Shown: positions 8,574-17,704, numbered from the stretch's first letter. The stretch is 46,482 bases of DNA from Streptomyces sp. S3(2020) (GCF_013044505.1 NZ_JABERD010000068.1:1-46482), one strand, 5' to 3'. Notes: generated from the sequence alone by a model not told the origin. Program-made: numbers and translations.

Positions 8574-9388
8574 GTGCGCTACCTCGGCACTCCCTCGGGG
8601 CCTGACATACGGGCCGCGATGAGCGCGGGACGCCTCGGTTGTATGACCACCCCGGCACAAGGCAGTCGCATCCCCGAAGGCGCCCTGTATGCCTGCGACA
8701 ACTCCAAGTTCGGTAGCGACGGCAAGGGCCGCTACTGGCCCGGAACCGAGGCGTGATTCGCCTGGCTGTCGCGAACCATCGACAGGTACGGGCCGGATCG
8801 CTGTCTGTGGGCGCTCGCCCCGGACCAGCCGTTCGACGCCGCCGGCGCCCTCACCGAGTCGCTGTCGTGGCTGGCCCGCATCCGAGAGCTGGGCGTCCCC
8901 GCAGCCTTCGCAGCACAGGACGGTTGCGATCAACCCGGGCTGCTGCTCTGGGACAGCTTCGACGTCCTCTTCCTGGCCGGATTCGCCGAATGGAAACTCG
9001 GCCCGGTCGCCGAACGGCTGGCCCGCGAGGCAAAGGCCCGTGGCAAGGGCGTGCACATGGGTCAAGTCCCGGTCCCGTCTGAAGATCGCCGAGTGGTTCG
9101 GCTGCGACAGCGCCGACGGCACCTACCTCGTCTACGGGCCCGACAAGAACCTCCCCAAGCTCCTCAAAATGGCTCGACGAACTCGACGGCACGCCCTCCC
9201 TCTTCGGCGGCACGCACCCCTCCGGCGCCCACGACGCGCTATCGAGCACCTCACCCGCGCACAAAGCCCCCCGCCACCGCACACCACCGCATCAAGCGTC
9301 TGCCGCGAGAGCACAGATATCTCCGCCCGCAGGGACACCTGCTCCTGCCGTACCGACGGCCGGACATCCAGGCCCCCGAACCCGCTGA
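8574..9388 (+). pseudogene. Broken gene resembling a phage/plasmid TGT-like (DpdA-like) family
   Basis: A GTG start at 8574 with GGAGG 6 bases upstream opens VRYLGTPSGPDIRAAMSAGR. The frame stops at TGA 8754-8756 and continues cleanly afterwards (FAWLSRTIDRYGPDRCLWAL, then DVLFLAGFAEWKLGPVAERL). It shifts near 9060 into SRSRLKIAEWFGCDSADGTY, shifts again at the A-run 9166-9169 into WLDELDGTPSLFGGTHPSG, and ends at 9386-9388. Joined, the pieces give one protein of about 270 aa. I recall this family from mycobacteriophages and Streptomyces plasmids, with a barrel fold like tRNA-guanine transglycosylase and DpdA, which put 7-deazaguanine bases into nucleic acid. That link is tentative. One stop plus two frameshifts make it non-functional as read. 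Confidence 0.7.
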
Positions 9389-9425
9389 CCGCGCCGTCCC
9401 CCGCCGCACACTTCCAGGAGCCCAT

Positions 9426-9983
9426 CTGCCCTTCCCCTACGACCAGGTCAGTCAGCTGCACTCGCTGGCCGAGCGCATCCACAACGCGGCCGATGAATTG
9501 CCGCTCACCGACTCGGTGCACTCCGGCGTCGGCAACCTCGATGCCCTTGACGACTGCGTCCGCGACGTCGCCGGACTGATCACCCACCTCACCACCGCGG
9601 CAGCCTTCGCCGCGCGCACCGTACGACTCGGACGCGCCCCTGAGACCGATCTCACCCGCCGCACGGTCGCCCAACTCACGCTCACGGTCGGCGCCTTGGG
9701 GCACGCCCTGGCCGAACTCGGCGAAGCCGTCGCCCACGCCGGCGCCCTCCACCAGTTCGCCGCCGCGCCCCGCTCGACGCAGCGCGATACGGCGATCGAG
9801 TCCACCAGGGCCCTGCTGCACGCTCGGATTGACAGCACTCGCGGTCGGCTGAACAAGGCCGGCGGCGGGCTCCATCAGCAAGCCGATCGGCTCGCCGCTG
9901 CGCCGACACCCAACCGCAGCCCCAGCCCGACCAGCGCCATCCCTGTCACCCCGCCCAGCCCTGCCACCCCCCGCAGCCGCTGA
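9426..9983 (+). CDS. Helical hypothetical protein, apparent CTG start
   Basis: The product is 185 aa and almost wholly helical, with heptad-like stretches (VSQLHSLAERIHNAADEL; LDDCVRDVAGLITHLTTAAA; TVGALGHALAELGEAVAH) and a Pro-rich tail. The first part resembles the small helical proteins at 19554 and 21462. AGGAG at 9416-9420 is 5 bases from CTG 9426, and no ATG, GTG or TTG lies at a suitable place; the next NTG (TTG near 9498) would remove the first helix. Function unknown. Confidence 0.55.
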   Translation: MPFPYDQVSQLHSLAERIHNAADELPLTDSVHSGVGNLDALDDCVRDVAGLITHLTTAAAFAARTVRLGRAPETDLTRRTVAQLTLTVGALGHALAELGEAVAHAGALHQFAAAPRSTQRDTAIESTRALLHARIDSTRGRLNKAGGGLHQQADRLAAAPTPNRSPSPTSAIPVTPPSPATPRSR

Positions 9984-10015
9984 ACTTTTCCCGACCAAGA
10001 CCCTGGAGCACGCCC

Positions 10016-11071
10016 ATCCACACCGCCCGCCGCACCCTGCCCCTGCTCGTCTGCGCCGCGCTGCTCACCGGGGCCGCCACCGCCTGCAGCAGCGACAACG
10101 CCCCGTCCACGAAGAAGTCCGTCACCACACCTGCCGCGCCGAAGCCGGCGCCCGCCCTCAGTGACGCGCAGGCCCGCGCCGTCATCACCCACTACTCGAA
10201 GACCAACAACGAGGCCAACGCACAGCGCGACCGCGCCCTGCTCGACACCGTCGAAGACGGCCCGCTGTACGCAATGTCGGTATCCGACTACACCGAGACC
10301 GAGGGCCTGCCCAAGACCGACCGCAAGCCGTACAAGCCCTGGTCGTACGACACCTCCAGCGCCAAGCTGTACATCCCGCGCTTCACCGCCGGCCAGGAAC
10401 GCTGGTTCGCCGCCGCCCTCTCTGGCGAGAAGGGCAAGAACCCGAGCCTCATCGCCGTCTTCGCCGAGCAGCCAAAGAACAAGCGGTGGGAGATGGTCTC
10501 CGTCGTCGACCTCGACAGCACGACGCTCCCGCACATAGCCCTCGACAAGCATGGCTACGCCACCGCGGTCGCCGCCACGGGCAACAAGCAGCTCGCGGCC
10601 GACTCCGACGTGCTGCGCAACGCGGTGATCGACAACTTCGCGACCGGCGGGACGAACACCGGCACCAAGGTCTTCGCCCCGACCACGTCCAGCAAGCAGC
10701 AGATCAAGGTCCACGACAAAACAACCCGCAAGTTCGGGAAGTTGGGCACCACCGTCTTCGCCGGGGGCACCAACCGTTTCAAGGACGCCTACGCGCTGAA
10801 GACCAGCGACGGCGGCGCACTGCTGCTGTTCGCCCACACCCACACCCAGACCGACGCCGTCGCACACTCCGGGCTGCAGATCAACCCCAGCAAGGACGAC
10901 AACGCCTGGCTCCACGGCATCCCCCACACGTCGGTGACGTACACGTTCGTCTGCGCCGACGCCGCCACCGTCCCCGCGAAGGCCGCCCCGTCCCGCCTGA
11001 TCGGCTACACATGCGCCCGCACCAACGCCTCCGGCCCGCCCGTCGTCTCCGCGCCGACGGACCGCGCGTAG
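10016..11071 (+). CDS. Secreted lipoprotein with apparent ATC start
   Basis: The product is 351 aa. It begins with a lipoprotein signal (HTARRTLPLLVCAALLTG, lipobox ATAC, Cys at about residue 24), so it should be exported and lipid-anchored. A Lys/Thr/Pro linker follows, then a soluble domain of about 300 residues. Near the C-terminus two Cys (FVCADAAT and GYTCARTN) may pair. The signal peptide has no ATG, GTG or TTG in front of it. ATC at 10016 lies 7 bases after TGGAG. A CTG at 9980 overlapping the previous stop is the alternative. Outer-surface lipoproteins accompany transfer clusters, but no family was recognised. Confidence 0.6.
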   Translation: MHTARRTLPLLVCAALLTGAATACSSDNAPSTKKSVTTPAAPKPAPALSDAQARAVITHYSKTNNEANAQRDRALLDTVEDGPLYAMSVSDYTETEGLPKTDRKPYKPWSYDTSSAKLYIPRFTAGQERWFAAALSGEKGKNPSLIAVFAEQPKNKRWEMVSVVDLDSTTLPHIALDKHGYATAVAATGNKQLAADSDVLRNAVIDNFATGGTNTGTKVFAPTTSSKQQIKVHDKTTRKFGKLGTTVFAGGTNRFKDAYALKTSDGGALLLFAHTHTQTDAVAHSGLQINPSKDDNAWLHGIPHTSVTYTFVCADAATVPAKAAPSRLIGYTCARTNASGPPVVSAPTDRA

Positions 11072-11076
11072 CCGAC

Positions 11077-11486
11077 ATGAGAAGCTCCTTGTCCCTGCCA
11101 CACCCCGACTTCGAGCTGTACGACAACGTTGGCCGCACCACCGGGCAAATCACCGCTCATCGGGACGACCGGCCAACCATCGACGACCTGCATCGCTAGG
11201 CCGCCTACGACGCGCGGGAGTTCAGCGCCTCGCTTCCCGACAATGACGATCTGTACTCCAATCCCCGGGCACCGCCGGCTCCTGAATGGAGACAGGTTCG
11301 CAGGCAGCTCGGCGTCGCCGTCCTGTCGGCCACGAGACATGGCTCGCCGAAAGCAAAGCATTCGCACGCCGGGTGCGCGCCGCAGTGCCGGGCGGCCCGG
11401 TAGTTCTGTCCACACCCAGCCCGCGGCTGCTCACCGCCCGCTCTGCGCCGCCGCCGACGTCCCGTACTGCCACGGCGCACCGCTGA
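11077..11486 (+). pseudogene. Broken hypothetical gene (in-frame stop plus frameshift)
   Basis: ATG 11077 opens a frame (PHPDFELYDNVGRTTGQITA) that stops at TAG 11197-11199. The same frame continues with protein-like sequence (AYDAREFSASLPDNDDLYSN). Near 11330 the coding signal moves to another frame (ETWLAESKAFARRVRAAVPG) and ends at 11486, 23 bases before the next gene. A CAG to TAG change and one small indel would explain this. The family is unknown to me. The alternative is two short unrelated ORFs, which I think less likely because the joined product is continuous in character. Confidence 0.45.
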
Positions 11487-11509
11487 CCGCTCCCAGAAAG
11501 GATTCGCCT

Positions 11510-11956
11510 CTGTCTGACCACTTCCGCTTCGGCGCCCACCCCGACCACGGATTCGTGGCCGCCGCCACCGCGGGCATCCCCGCCCACCTCGCCAACTGGT
11601 TCCTCGTGCGCGAGCAGTTCGAGCCCGTGCCCGACACTTCGGGCCTGTACCGGCTTACCAACCCCGATCGGGACGGGGTCCGCCGCACCCGCCAGGCCGT
11701 GCACGATCTTCGACGCCACGGCTATGAAGTCCACGCCGACTACGGCCTCGACCCCGGCCGCAGCGCCTCTCCGCCCCAGCCAGCCGAGCGCAACGGGCTG
11801 GTGGAGCGCCGCAACCGCATCGCGCAGGCAGCGGCCACCCGCTCCCTACAGCAGCTCGGTGCCCCGCCCACCGCGCTCCCTGAGTTTCCGCTCCAGCCGG
11901 GCACCGTATCGGAGGGCGGCCAGACACAGGCAGCCGGGACGGGGCGAAGCCGGTGA
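11510..11956 (+). CDS. Small hypothetical protein with the recurrent domain, apparent CTG start
   Basis: The product is 148 aa. Residues about 25-84 (WFLVREQFEPVPDTSGLYRL to LRRHGYEVHADYGLDPG) are a copy of the small domain found in many proteins of this element. A helical Arg-rich stretch (NGLVERRNRIAQAAATRSLQ) and a Gly/Thr-rich tail follow. AAAGGA at 11497-11502 is 7 bases from CTG 11510, and no standard start is nearby in frame. The stop overlaps the next start (GTGAG at 11953). Confidence 0.55.
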   Translation: MSDHFRFGAHPDHGFVAAATAGIPAHLANWFLVREQFEPVPDTSGLYRLTNPDRDGVRRTRQAVHDLRRHGYEVHADYGLDPGRSASPPQPAERNGLVERRNRIAQAAATRSLQQLGAPPTALPEFPLQPGTVSEGGQTQAAGTGRSR

Positions 11957-12288
11957 GCGACGAGCCGATCCGCATCACCCGCGGCCAGGGCGGCGAAGTC
12001 GACGTCGAGGGCCCTGTCGACGGCTTCGCCGCCAGCATCCTCAAGCGGGCCGGGTTCAACACCTACCCCCAGTTGCGCGGCGTCTGGATCCGGCTGCCGT
12101 TCGACCTGGGCCGCCGCTGGGAGAACGAACACGCCACCTGGGCGGCCGAGATGCTCACCGCTGCCCGCTACAACGTCGACCTCGACCCCGGCCTGCAGCC
12201 CACCCAGCCCGCCGCGTCCGCATGGTCAGCACTGCGCCGAACGAAGGTCATGACAGCCCAGCCTCGTGCGGAAAGGCGAGCCAGGTAG
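11953..12288 (+). CDS. Small hypothetical protein with the recurrent domain
   Basis: The product is 111 aa. Residues about 22-79 (FAASILKRAGFNTYPQ, then WIRLPFDLGRRWENEHATWA, then ARYNVDLDPGL) form the recurrent domain almost alone, so this is one of its cleanest copies. GTG 11953 overlaps the previous stop, implying coupling. No catalytic residues stand out. Confidence 0.6.
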   Translation: MSDEPIRITRGQGGEVDVEGPVDGFAASILKRAGFNTYPQLRGVWIRLPFDLGRRWENEHATWAAEMLTAARYNVDLDPGLQPTQPAASAWSALRRTKVMTAQPRAERRAR

Positions 12289-12446
12289 CTGCGGGGCGGT
12301 GAGGCCCGCCCTGGAACATGTCGGCAGTCATTGCCCATCGTTCGTGGTCCAGCCACGCACCGTTGATGTGCTGGAGGCTCCGGAGCCGCCTCGTCTTCGC
12401 CCAACACCCCACCGCTTTCCCGCCACCACCGACAGGAGATCCGCCT

Positions 12447-12813
12447 TGCCTGAAGCACCAACAGAGCCGTTTATGACGATCCGGCACACCATCACCGGCG
12501 AGATCACCACCACCGGCTACAACGCCGCCGCCCGGCGGATCCTGCTCCAGGACGGCTTCGAAGAGACGCCAGGCTGCGCCTGCCGAGCAACGGCACCCGG
12601 TACGGAGCGGACGCACGGGCCTGCTCGGCGGCCAGCGAGCTGCTCGTCGCCAGCCATCGGGTGCACCTGGACCGAGCCCTCGGTCGGCCGGTGAGCGCTG
12701 CCGGTACGCCCCGGTTGGCCCGGTCGCCGATGTCGGCACAGTCCGTGATCCGCTCCGAGAGCAGCCCGCGTCTCCAGCACATCGCCAATCCCGCCCGCAC
12801 CCGCACCTGTTGA
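12447..12813 (+). pseudogene. Frameshifted copy of the recurrent-domain protein
   Basis: TTG 12447 opens a frame with TIRHTITGEITTTGYNAAAR and ILLQDGFEETP. Near 12570 the coding signal jumps to another frame, RLRLPSNGTRYGADARACSA then SELLVASHRVHLDRALG, which ends at 12811-12813. Joined, the parts rebuild the domain of the gene at 11953. As read, the first frame runs to 12694 with Cys/Pro-rich nonsense. One small indel explains it. The MoxR-like gene starts 12 bases later. Confidence 0.5.
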
Positions 12814-12825
12814 AAGATCCTCGTT

Positions 12826-14031
12826 TTGACCACACCCGGAACGCCTACCAGTCCAGCGCGCACCAAGGGTGGCGAACTACGGGCCAAGGTGGCCCGACTG
12901 CTGGCCGACCGGCCGGCGGACACGCTCACCATCGGGGACATGGCCAGGCAGCTGGGCCACTCCCACGGCGCCGTCCGCAACGCCGCCCTCACCCTGGTGC
13001 GACGCGGCGAGGCCGACCAAGGCGGAAGGGGACAACCGGAGTTCCGCGCGAACGCGAAAACCGCCGCAGCCGCGCAGAGGGCTGTGATCAGCCCACCGGG
13101 CACCCACTCTCCCCGTGCCCAGGCGGCCACGGCCCGCACGACCCTTCCCGCCGCAACCACGCCCAGGCAGACCGGCCCGATCCGCCGCGCGGGGGGCCAG
13201 CTCTACCACCCCCGGGAGCTGGCCGATCTGCCCGACGTCGAGGCGTTGAATCGCTTGCGCGACGCCGACGTGCCGGTGCTGCTCTACGGCCCTCCGGGCA
13301 CCGGCAAGACCAGTCTGGTCGAGGCGGCGTTCGAGGACCTGCTCACCGTCGCCGGCGACGGCGACACCACGGTCGGCGACTTGATCGGCGAGTACACACA
13401 GAACGACGCGGGAGCCTACGTCTTCCAGTACGGTCCGCTGGTCACCGCGATGACCGAGGGCCGCGCCCTGCTGATCGACGATGCCACCTTGATCTCACCG
13501 AAGGTCCTGGCGGCGCTGTATCCGGCGATGGACGGGCGCAGGCAGATCCAGGTCAAGGCCCACAAGGGCGAGACCATCAAGGCCGAGCCGGGCTTCTACG
13601 TGGTGGCGGGCCACAATCCCGGCGTCCACGGGGCGGTGTTGACGGAGGCGCTCGCGAGCCGGTTCAGCGTACAAATCCAGATCGGCACGGACTATGACCT
13701 CGCCCTGGCCTTGAGGATCGATGCCCGGGTGGTCCGGGTCGCCCGTCACCTCTCCCGCCAAGTCGAACTCGGCGAGCTGGGCTGGGCCCCCCAACTGCGG
13801 GAACTGCTCAGCTACCAGAAGACCGAGGCCGTCCTCGGCACCAAGGCCGCGCTCGCGAACCTCGTCGGCATCGCTCCTGTGGAGGATCGCGACGCCGTCG
13901 CCGCTGCCGTCATCAAGGCTGTCGGTGTCAAGGAGATCGCTCCCCTCACCCTCGGCAAGCAGCTTCCCGCCTCGACCGTCCGGCAGGCCCCGAGCAGCAC
14001 CGGCTCCGCACACCGGGGCCGCTCGCGATGA
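12826..14031 (+). CDS. MoxR-family AAA+ ATPase with N-terminal HTH-like segment
   Basis: The product is 401 aa. Residues 10-70 (RAKVARLLADRPADTLTIGD to HSHGAVRNAALTLVRRGEAD) look like a winged-helix or HTH segment. The AAA+ core follows: Walker A GPPGTGKT (K161), Walker B ALLIDDA (D218), then ALYPAMDGRRQIQV and GFYVVAGHNPG, with ASRFSVQIQI as the arginine-finger region. These are MoxR/CbbQ-type features. MoxR ATPases act as chaperones with VWA proteins to mature or insert metals into targets. The next gene encodes such a VWA protein and overlaps by 4 bases (ATGA), strong support for a functional pair. TTG 12826 has only a weak SD. Confidence 0.8.
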   Translation: MTTPGTPTSPARTKGGELRAKVARLLADRPADTLTIGDMARQLGHSHGAVRNAALTLVRRGEADQGGRGQPEFRANAKTAAAAQRAVISPPGTHSPRAQAATARTTLPAATTPRQTGPIRRAGGQLYHPRELADLPDVEALNRLRDADVPVLLYGPPGTGKTSLVEAAFEDLLTVAGDGDTTVGDLIGEYTQNDAGAYVFQYGPLVTAMTEGRALLIDDATLISPKVLAALYPAMDGRRQIQVKAHKGETIKAEPGFYVVAGHNPGVHGAVLTEALASRFSVQIQIGTDYDLALALRIDARVVRVARHLSRQVELGELGWAPQLRELLSYQKTEAVLGTKAALANLVGIAPVEDRDAVAAAVIKAVGVKEIAPLTLGKQLPASTVRQAPSSTGSAHRGRSR

Positions 14032-15827
14032 GCGCCCACCACCACGTCCAGCCCCCCGCCACCACACCGGACGACGACGCCGACCTCGCGCGATGGGACG
14101 ACGACGGCGCCCCGCCCGCGCACCCCCGTTCCTCCCCGCACTTGTGGCTGCGCGTGGGAGCCGAACTCGGCGATCGGCTGGTCGCCCTCTCCGGCCGCCA
14201 GGACCTCCTCGTCACCTGCCGCCCCGGCACGCGCAGCGGCGCACCGGCCGCGTTCTTCCCCGCGCTGGGCGAGGTCGAGTTCGACGCCGGCCTGTTCGCC
14301 CCGCTTAAGCCCCACGAGATCCATCCGCGGATCGTGGGCGACGAGGAGAGGTATCCCGCAGCCTGGGGAGTGTTCGTCCACGAGGCCGCGCACGCGGCCC
14401 ACTCCGTCTGGACGGCGCCAGCCGGAGCGAACCCCCGTGTCGTCGAGGCCGCGCTCCTGCTGGAGGAGAGCCGTGTCGAAGGCGCACACCTGATCACGCG
14501 GCCCACGGACCGCACGTACCTGCGCACCAGCGCCCGAACCCTGGTCATGCCCGACATCGCCCACCCCACCCTCCAGGGCATCGAGCACACCGCCGCCGTG
14601 GCGGCCCTGGTCCTCGGCCGCCGTGACGTCGGCATCCTGGACGCCAGCGAAACCCGGGCCGTCGCCGATCTGTGCGAAAGGGTGCTGGGCGCAAACCTGC
14701 TGGCCACACTCACCGGCATCTGGACGGCAGCCCACCAGTGCGCCGACCACGACGCCACGACCATGCTCGTGCACGCTCAAGAGTGGTGCGACGCTCTGGA
14801 CACCGCGGCCCCCGCCCTGCCCGTGCCGGAGAACCTCACCGATCTGCTGTCCGGCGCCGTGGGGGTTGTCTTGGACAGCACGGCAGCCACCGACGCCGCC
14901 GACCTCGCGGCACAGGCCGCAGCGGCGAACGCCATGGCCGCGCAGTCCAAAGCGCGGGCTCAGGACCGCGCCGAGCGAGCCGACCAGCGACGCAAAGCCG
15001 CCGCCACCGCCAAGTCGGTCTTCAACGCCCGTGGCACCACCGTCGCCCCCGACGGCACACCGGCGCCCTACGGCAACCCGGTCACCGGCACCCGTCGGCC
15101 CACTGCCGCCGAGCAGAGTGCCGCCGCGCGCCTGAGCCGCGCCCTGCGTGCCGCCGCCTACCGCGAGCGGACCGAGGAACGGACCACCAGCCCCACCCCG
15201 CCCGGCCGCCTCAACATGCGCGCGGCCCTCGCCCGCGATGCCCAGCGCGCGGCCGGGTCGGTCCCCACCGCGGAACCGTTCACCCACACCCGCCGCCGAA
15301 ACACCCCCACCCCACCGCTGCGTGTGGGTATCGCTGTCGACGTCTCCGGCTCCATGCGTGCCGCCTGCGCGCCCGTCGCGTCCGCTGCCTGGATCGTGGC
15401 ACGCGCAGCAGCCCTGACCGACCCCGACTCCCTTACCGCCACCATCGCCTACGACAGGCACCTGACCGCATTGACCCGACCCACCCACCGAGCACCAGAG
15501 CGCGTGACGACGTTCGCTGCCAACGGCGGCCACCACAACCTCGGCGACGCCATCGACGCACTCGACCACGGCCTCGAACTCAGCCGCCCAGGCGCCGGCC
15601 GCCTCCTCGTGATCGTCACCGACGCCCATTACGGCAGCGACGAAACCGCTCAAGCCGTCACCCGCGTCAAGCAGCTCACGACCGCCGACTGCGCCGTACT
15701 CCAACTCACGCTCACCGCGAAGTCCCGCCACTTGCCGGGGACCACCTTGCTGCACCTGCCCCAGCCCTCCAGCGCTCCCGCCGCCATCGCCACGGCAGCC
15801 ACAGACGCCATCCGCAGGACACGCTGA
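14028..15827 (+). CDS. VWA-domain protein with HExxH zincin-like motif, partner of the MoxR ATPase
   Basis: The product is 599 aa. The N-terminal half has VFVHEAAHAAHS, an HExxH zinc-protease motif (H118-H122), followed by LLLEESRVEGAHL, which could provide a third ligand or structural Glu. An Ala-rich coiled region lies at about 285-340. The C-terminal VWA domain (about residues 430-595) has the MIDAS motif DVSGSM (438-443) and IVTDAHYGSDE. This resembles the metallopeptidase-like/VWA (DUF2201-type) proteins that work with MoxR ATPases. Whether it cleaves anything is unknown. Start overlaps the ATPase stop. The frame is intact. Confidence 0.75.
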   Translation: MSAHHHVQPPATTPDDDADLARWDDDGAPPAHPRSSPHLWLRVGAELGDRLVALSGRQDLLVTCRPGTRSGAPAAFFPALGEVEFDAGLFAPLKPHEIHPRIVGDEERYPAAWGVFVHEAAHAAHSVWTAPAGANPRVVEAALLLEESRVEGAHLITRPTDRTYLRTSARTLVMPDIAHPTLQGIEHTAAVAALVLGRRDVGILDASETRAVADLCERVLGANLLATLTGIWTAAHQCADHDATTMLVHAQEWCDALDTAAPALPVPENLTDLLSGAVGVVLDSTAATDAADLAAQAAAANAMAAQSKARAQDRAERADQRRKAAATAKSVFNARGTTVAPDGTPAPYGNPVTGTRRPTAAEQSAAARLSRALRAAAYRERTEERTTSPTPPGRLNMRAALARDAQRAAGSVPTAEPFTHTRRRNTPTPPLRVGIAVDVSGSMRAACAPVASAAWIVARAAALTDPDSLTATIAYDRHLTALTRPTHRAPERVTTFAANGGHHNLGDAIDALDHGLELSRPGAGRLLVIVTDAHYGSDETAQAVTRVKQLTTADCAVLQLTLTAKSRHLPGTTLLHLPQPSSAPAAIATAATDAIRRTR

Positions 15828-15861
15828 GACAACACAGAAGACAGAAAGCAGGAACAACCAC

Positions 15862-16359
15862 GTGGCAGTCCGCACCACCTGGAAGATTGCCCACAGCTGT
15901 GGACATCAAGTGACGCACAACCTGTCCAACCGTCCCGCCGACCGGCGAGCCGGATTCGCTCGCTGGCTCGAAGGACGCGACTGCACCGACTGCTGGAAGG
16001 CCGCGCGCGATTCCGACACGGAATCCAAGGAAGCCTGGCTCGCGGCCAAGCGCGCCGAGGAGCAGCAGGCAGCCCGCGAGTGGGCCGAGCAGTTCGACAT
16101 GCCGCCGCTCGAAGGGCCCGAGCGGGCCCTGGACTGGGGCGAGCGCTCCCGTCACCAGCTCGTCACCGCCGCGTACAGCGCGCTGGTGAGCGAGGGCACC
16201 TGGGACGAGGCCGACTGGGCCGTCCTCGAAGACAAGATCCGCACCATCGCCCGCGCCGGCTGGTGGATCGACCAGAGGGACGTTGAGGGCTCTGACCTGC
16301 CTGAGCTTCTCGACGCCGCCGCCTCGGACGACATCGGGACGGAGAACCCGTTCCGGTAG
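15862..16359 (+). CDS. Hypothetical protein with a zinc-ribbon-like N-terminus
   Basis: The product is 165 aa. HSCGHQVTH near residue 12 and GRDCTDCWK near residue 40 give three Cys plus His residues, consistent with a small zinc-binding knuckle. A charged helical stretch rich in Ala/Glu/Lys follows (about 50-80), then a helical C-terminal domain with WDEADWAVLEDKIRTIARAG and WWIDQRD. GTG 15862 follows CAGGAA. A hairpin follows the gene, suggesting it ends a transcription unit that includes the MoxR/VWA pair. Confidence 0.65.
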   Translation: MAVRTTWKIAHSCGHQVTHNLSNRPADRRAGFARWLEGRDCTDCWKAARDSDTESKEAWLAAKRAEEQQAAREWAEQFDMPPLEGPERALDWGERSRHQLVTAAYSALVSEGTWDEADWAVLEDKIRTIARAGWWIDQRDVEGSDLPELLDAAASDDIGTENPFR

Positions 16360-16378
16360 GACGCCGAGCTGTATACCC

Positions 16379-16411
16379 GACGATCCCCGGTTACCGAAAC
16401 CGGGGATCGTC
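16379..16411 (+). terminator. Strong hairpin, likely terminator
   Basis: A perfect 14-bp stem (16379-16392 with 16398-16411) encloses the 5-base loop ACCGA, 20 bases after the stop of the gene ending at 16359. No T-run follows, as is common in Streptomyces. It probably separates the MoxR/VWA unit from the following genes. Confidence 0.65.
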
Positions 16412-16466
16412 CGGATCCTTGTTCCTCCCACCGCCTCCCCGCGTACCTCGTGGAAGGAACCCTGCT

Positions 16467-16883
16467 GTGCCCGCTTCCCGCCATCCGCATGCCCCCGGTG
16501 ACATCGTCACCCCTGACCGGGACATCACCCACGCCCACTTCCGGCCCGGCGACCAGGTCGTCATCCTCAAGGGCGTCTCCGGCGGCGAACTGTGGGGCGA
16601 CGCCTACAAGGTCGTCGCGCCCTCGTGGCACACCCCGACCGAGGAGGACGGCTGGCGCCTGTACGACCCGGCCGGCGGTGAGCGCACGTACATCACCGCG
16701 CACCCGCGCTACCTGGTCCACCTCTCCAGCCGGTGCCCGGACTGCCTCATCTATCAGCAGGCGCTGCGTACTTACCTGGTCCCGCGCCTTGCCGACGCTG
16801 ACGAGGACGTCGACTGCGGCTGGTACTCCGTCACCCACCTCAACCAGGTGGTGCACGTCGCCGACGCCCGGGGCGGCCAGTGA
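16467..16883 (+). CDS. Conserved hypothetical protein
   Basis: The product is 138 aa. The middle (about residues 25-85) is rich in beta structure: FRPGDQVVILKGVSGGELWG, AYKVVAPSWHTP, GERTYITAHPRYLVHL. CPDCL (about residue 92) could bind metal with other residues. GTG 16467 lies 8 bases after GGAAGGA. It is the first gene after the hairpin at 16379-16411. No family recognised. Confidence 0.6.
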   Translation: MPASRHPHAPGDIVTPDRDITHAHFRPGDQVVILKGVSGGELWGDAYKVVAPSWHTPTEEDGWRLYDPAGGERTYITAHPRYLVHLSSRCPDCLIYQQALRTYLVPRLADADEDVDCGWYSVTHLNQVVHVADARGGQ

Positions 16884-16962
16884 CCCACACACTCGGCTCG
16901 GAGCCCGCCGCGGCCCAACCGCCAGCCGGCTTGCCCGCTGGCCCATCCGAAAAAACAGCTTC

Positions 16963-17677
16963 TTGGCCCTTGCCGATCGTTTCCTGACCCTGGGGCGCGA
17001 CGTGCACTCCGGAGAAGTCCTCGCCCGCGGCGGCGATCCCGAAGCCCACAGCATCCTCCAGCGCAGCGGCTTCGTCCCCGTCGTCCGCCTCCACGAGAAC
17101 TATCACCGCCTGCCCGTCGGCCTCGACGAAGCCGAGGAGAAACGTCTCGCCACCCGCGCCGTCGCCCGGCTGCGCGCCGTCAAGTACGGCGTCGACGCCG
17201 ACGACGCCTTCGACACCGAGACACGAGAGCCGAGCCCCACTACCTTCCGCTCGGCTCCTCAGTCGCACATCCGCCGAGCGGATCCGCGACGCCACCACCA
17301 GCGACGAGGTCGCCGACGGCCTGACAGAACTCACAGCCTCCCACGACGGGGTGTTCATCGCCCTCGGCGAGGTGCTCGCGGCCACCGCCGCCTTCTATCA
17401 AGACCTCGGCCAACCGCCGGACCCGCACATCGCGAAGCGGCTGCAGTACCTCGCAGAGCACCGGCTCGCCGTGCTGTGGTCAGACCTCGCGCACATGCGC
17501 AACGACCTCGCCGACCGGCACCAGGACCATCCCCAGCGCCGCGCGTGCACAGCCGAGGTCGGACCAGACGAACGCGAAGCCTCCGCCGCCTGCGCCTGCC
17601 CGCCGCCTCCGCCGCGCCTGACCACCAGCCCCGTCGCCGCACCCGCCGCACCTACACCGGCACCCCCGCGGCGCTGA
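16963..17677 (+). pseudogene. Hypothetical gene broken by two frameshifts, contains the recurrent domain
   Basis: From TTG 16963 the first frame encodes ALADRFLTLGRDVHSGEVLA and the recurrent domain (AHSILQRSGFVPVVRLHENY to LRAVKYGVDADDAFD). Near 17225 the signal passes to a second frame (EPHYLPLGSSVAH), then near 17270 to a third (AERIRDATTSDEVADGLTEL, FIALGEVLAATAAFYQDLGQ, IAKRLQYLAEHRLAVLWSDL), which ends at 17677 with a Pro-rich tail. Joined, the protein is about 238 aa. The alternative is two separate genes, but the third frame has no good start. ATC at 16945 is another possible beginning. Function unknown. Confidence 0.5.
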
Positions 17678-17704
17678 TCCGCACCCTTCCCCTCCGAGGA
17701 GCCC

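Noticed and set aside
13812..15878. 688-aa minus-strand open frame opposite the VWA gene
   Set aside because: Gly/Val/Arg-rich shadow of a gene with clear HExxH and MIDAS motifs.
16379..16411. Considered as a CRISPR-like or attachment repeat
   Set aside because: It is a single hairpin right after a stop codon with no second copy seen; a terminator explains it.
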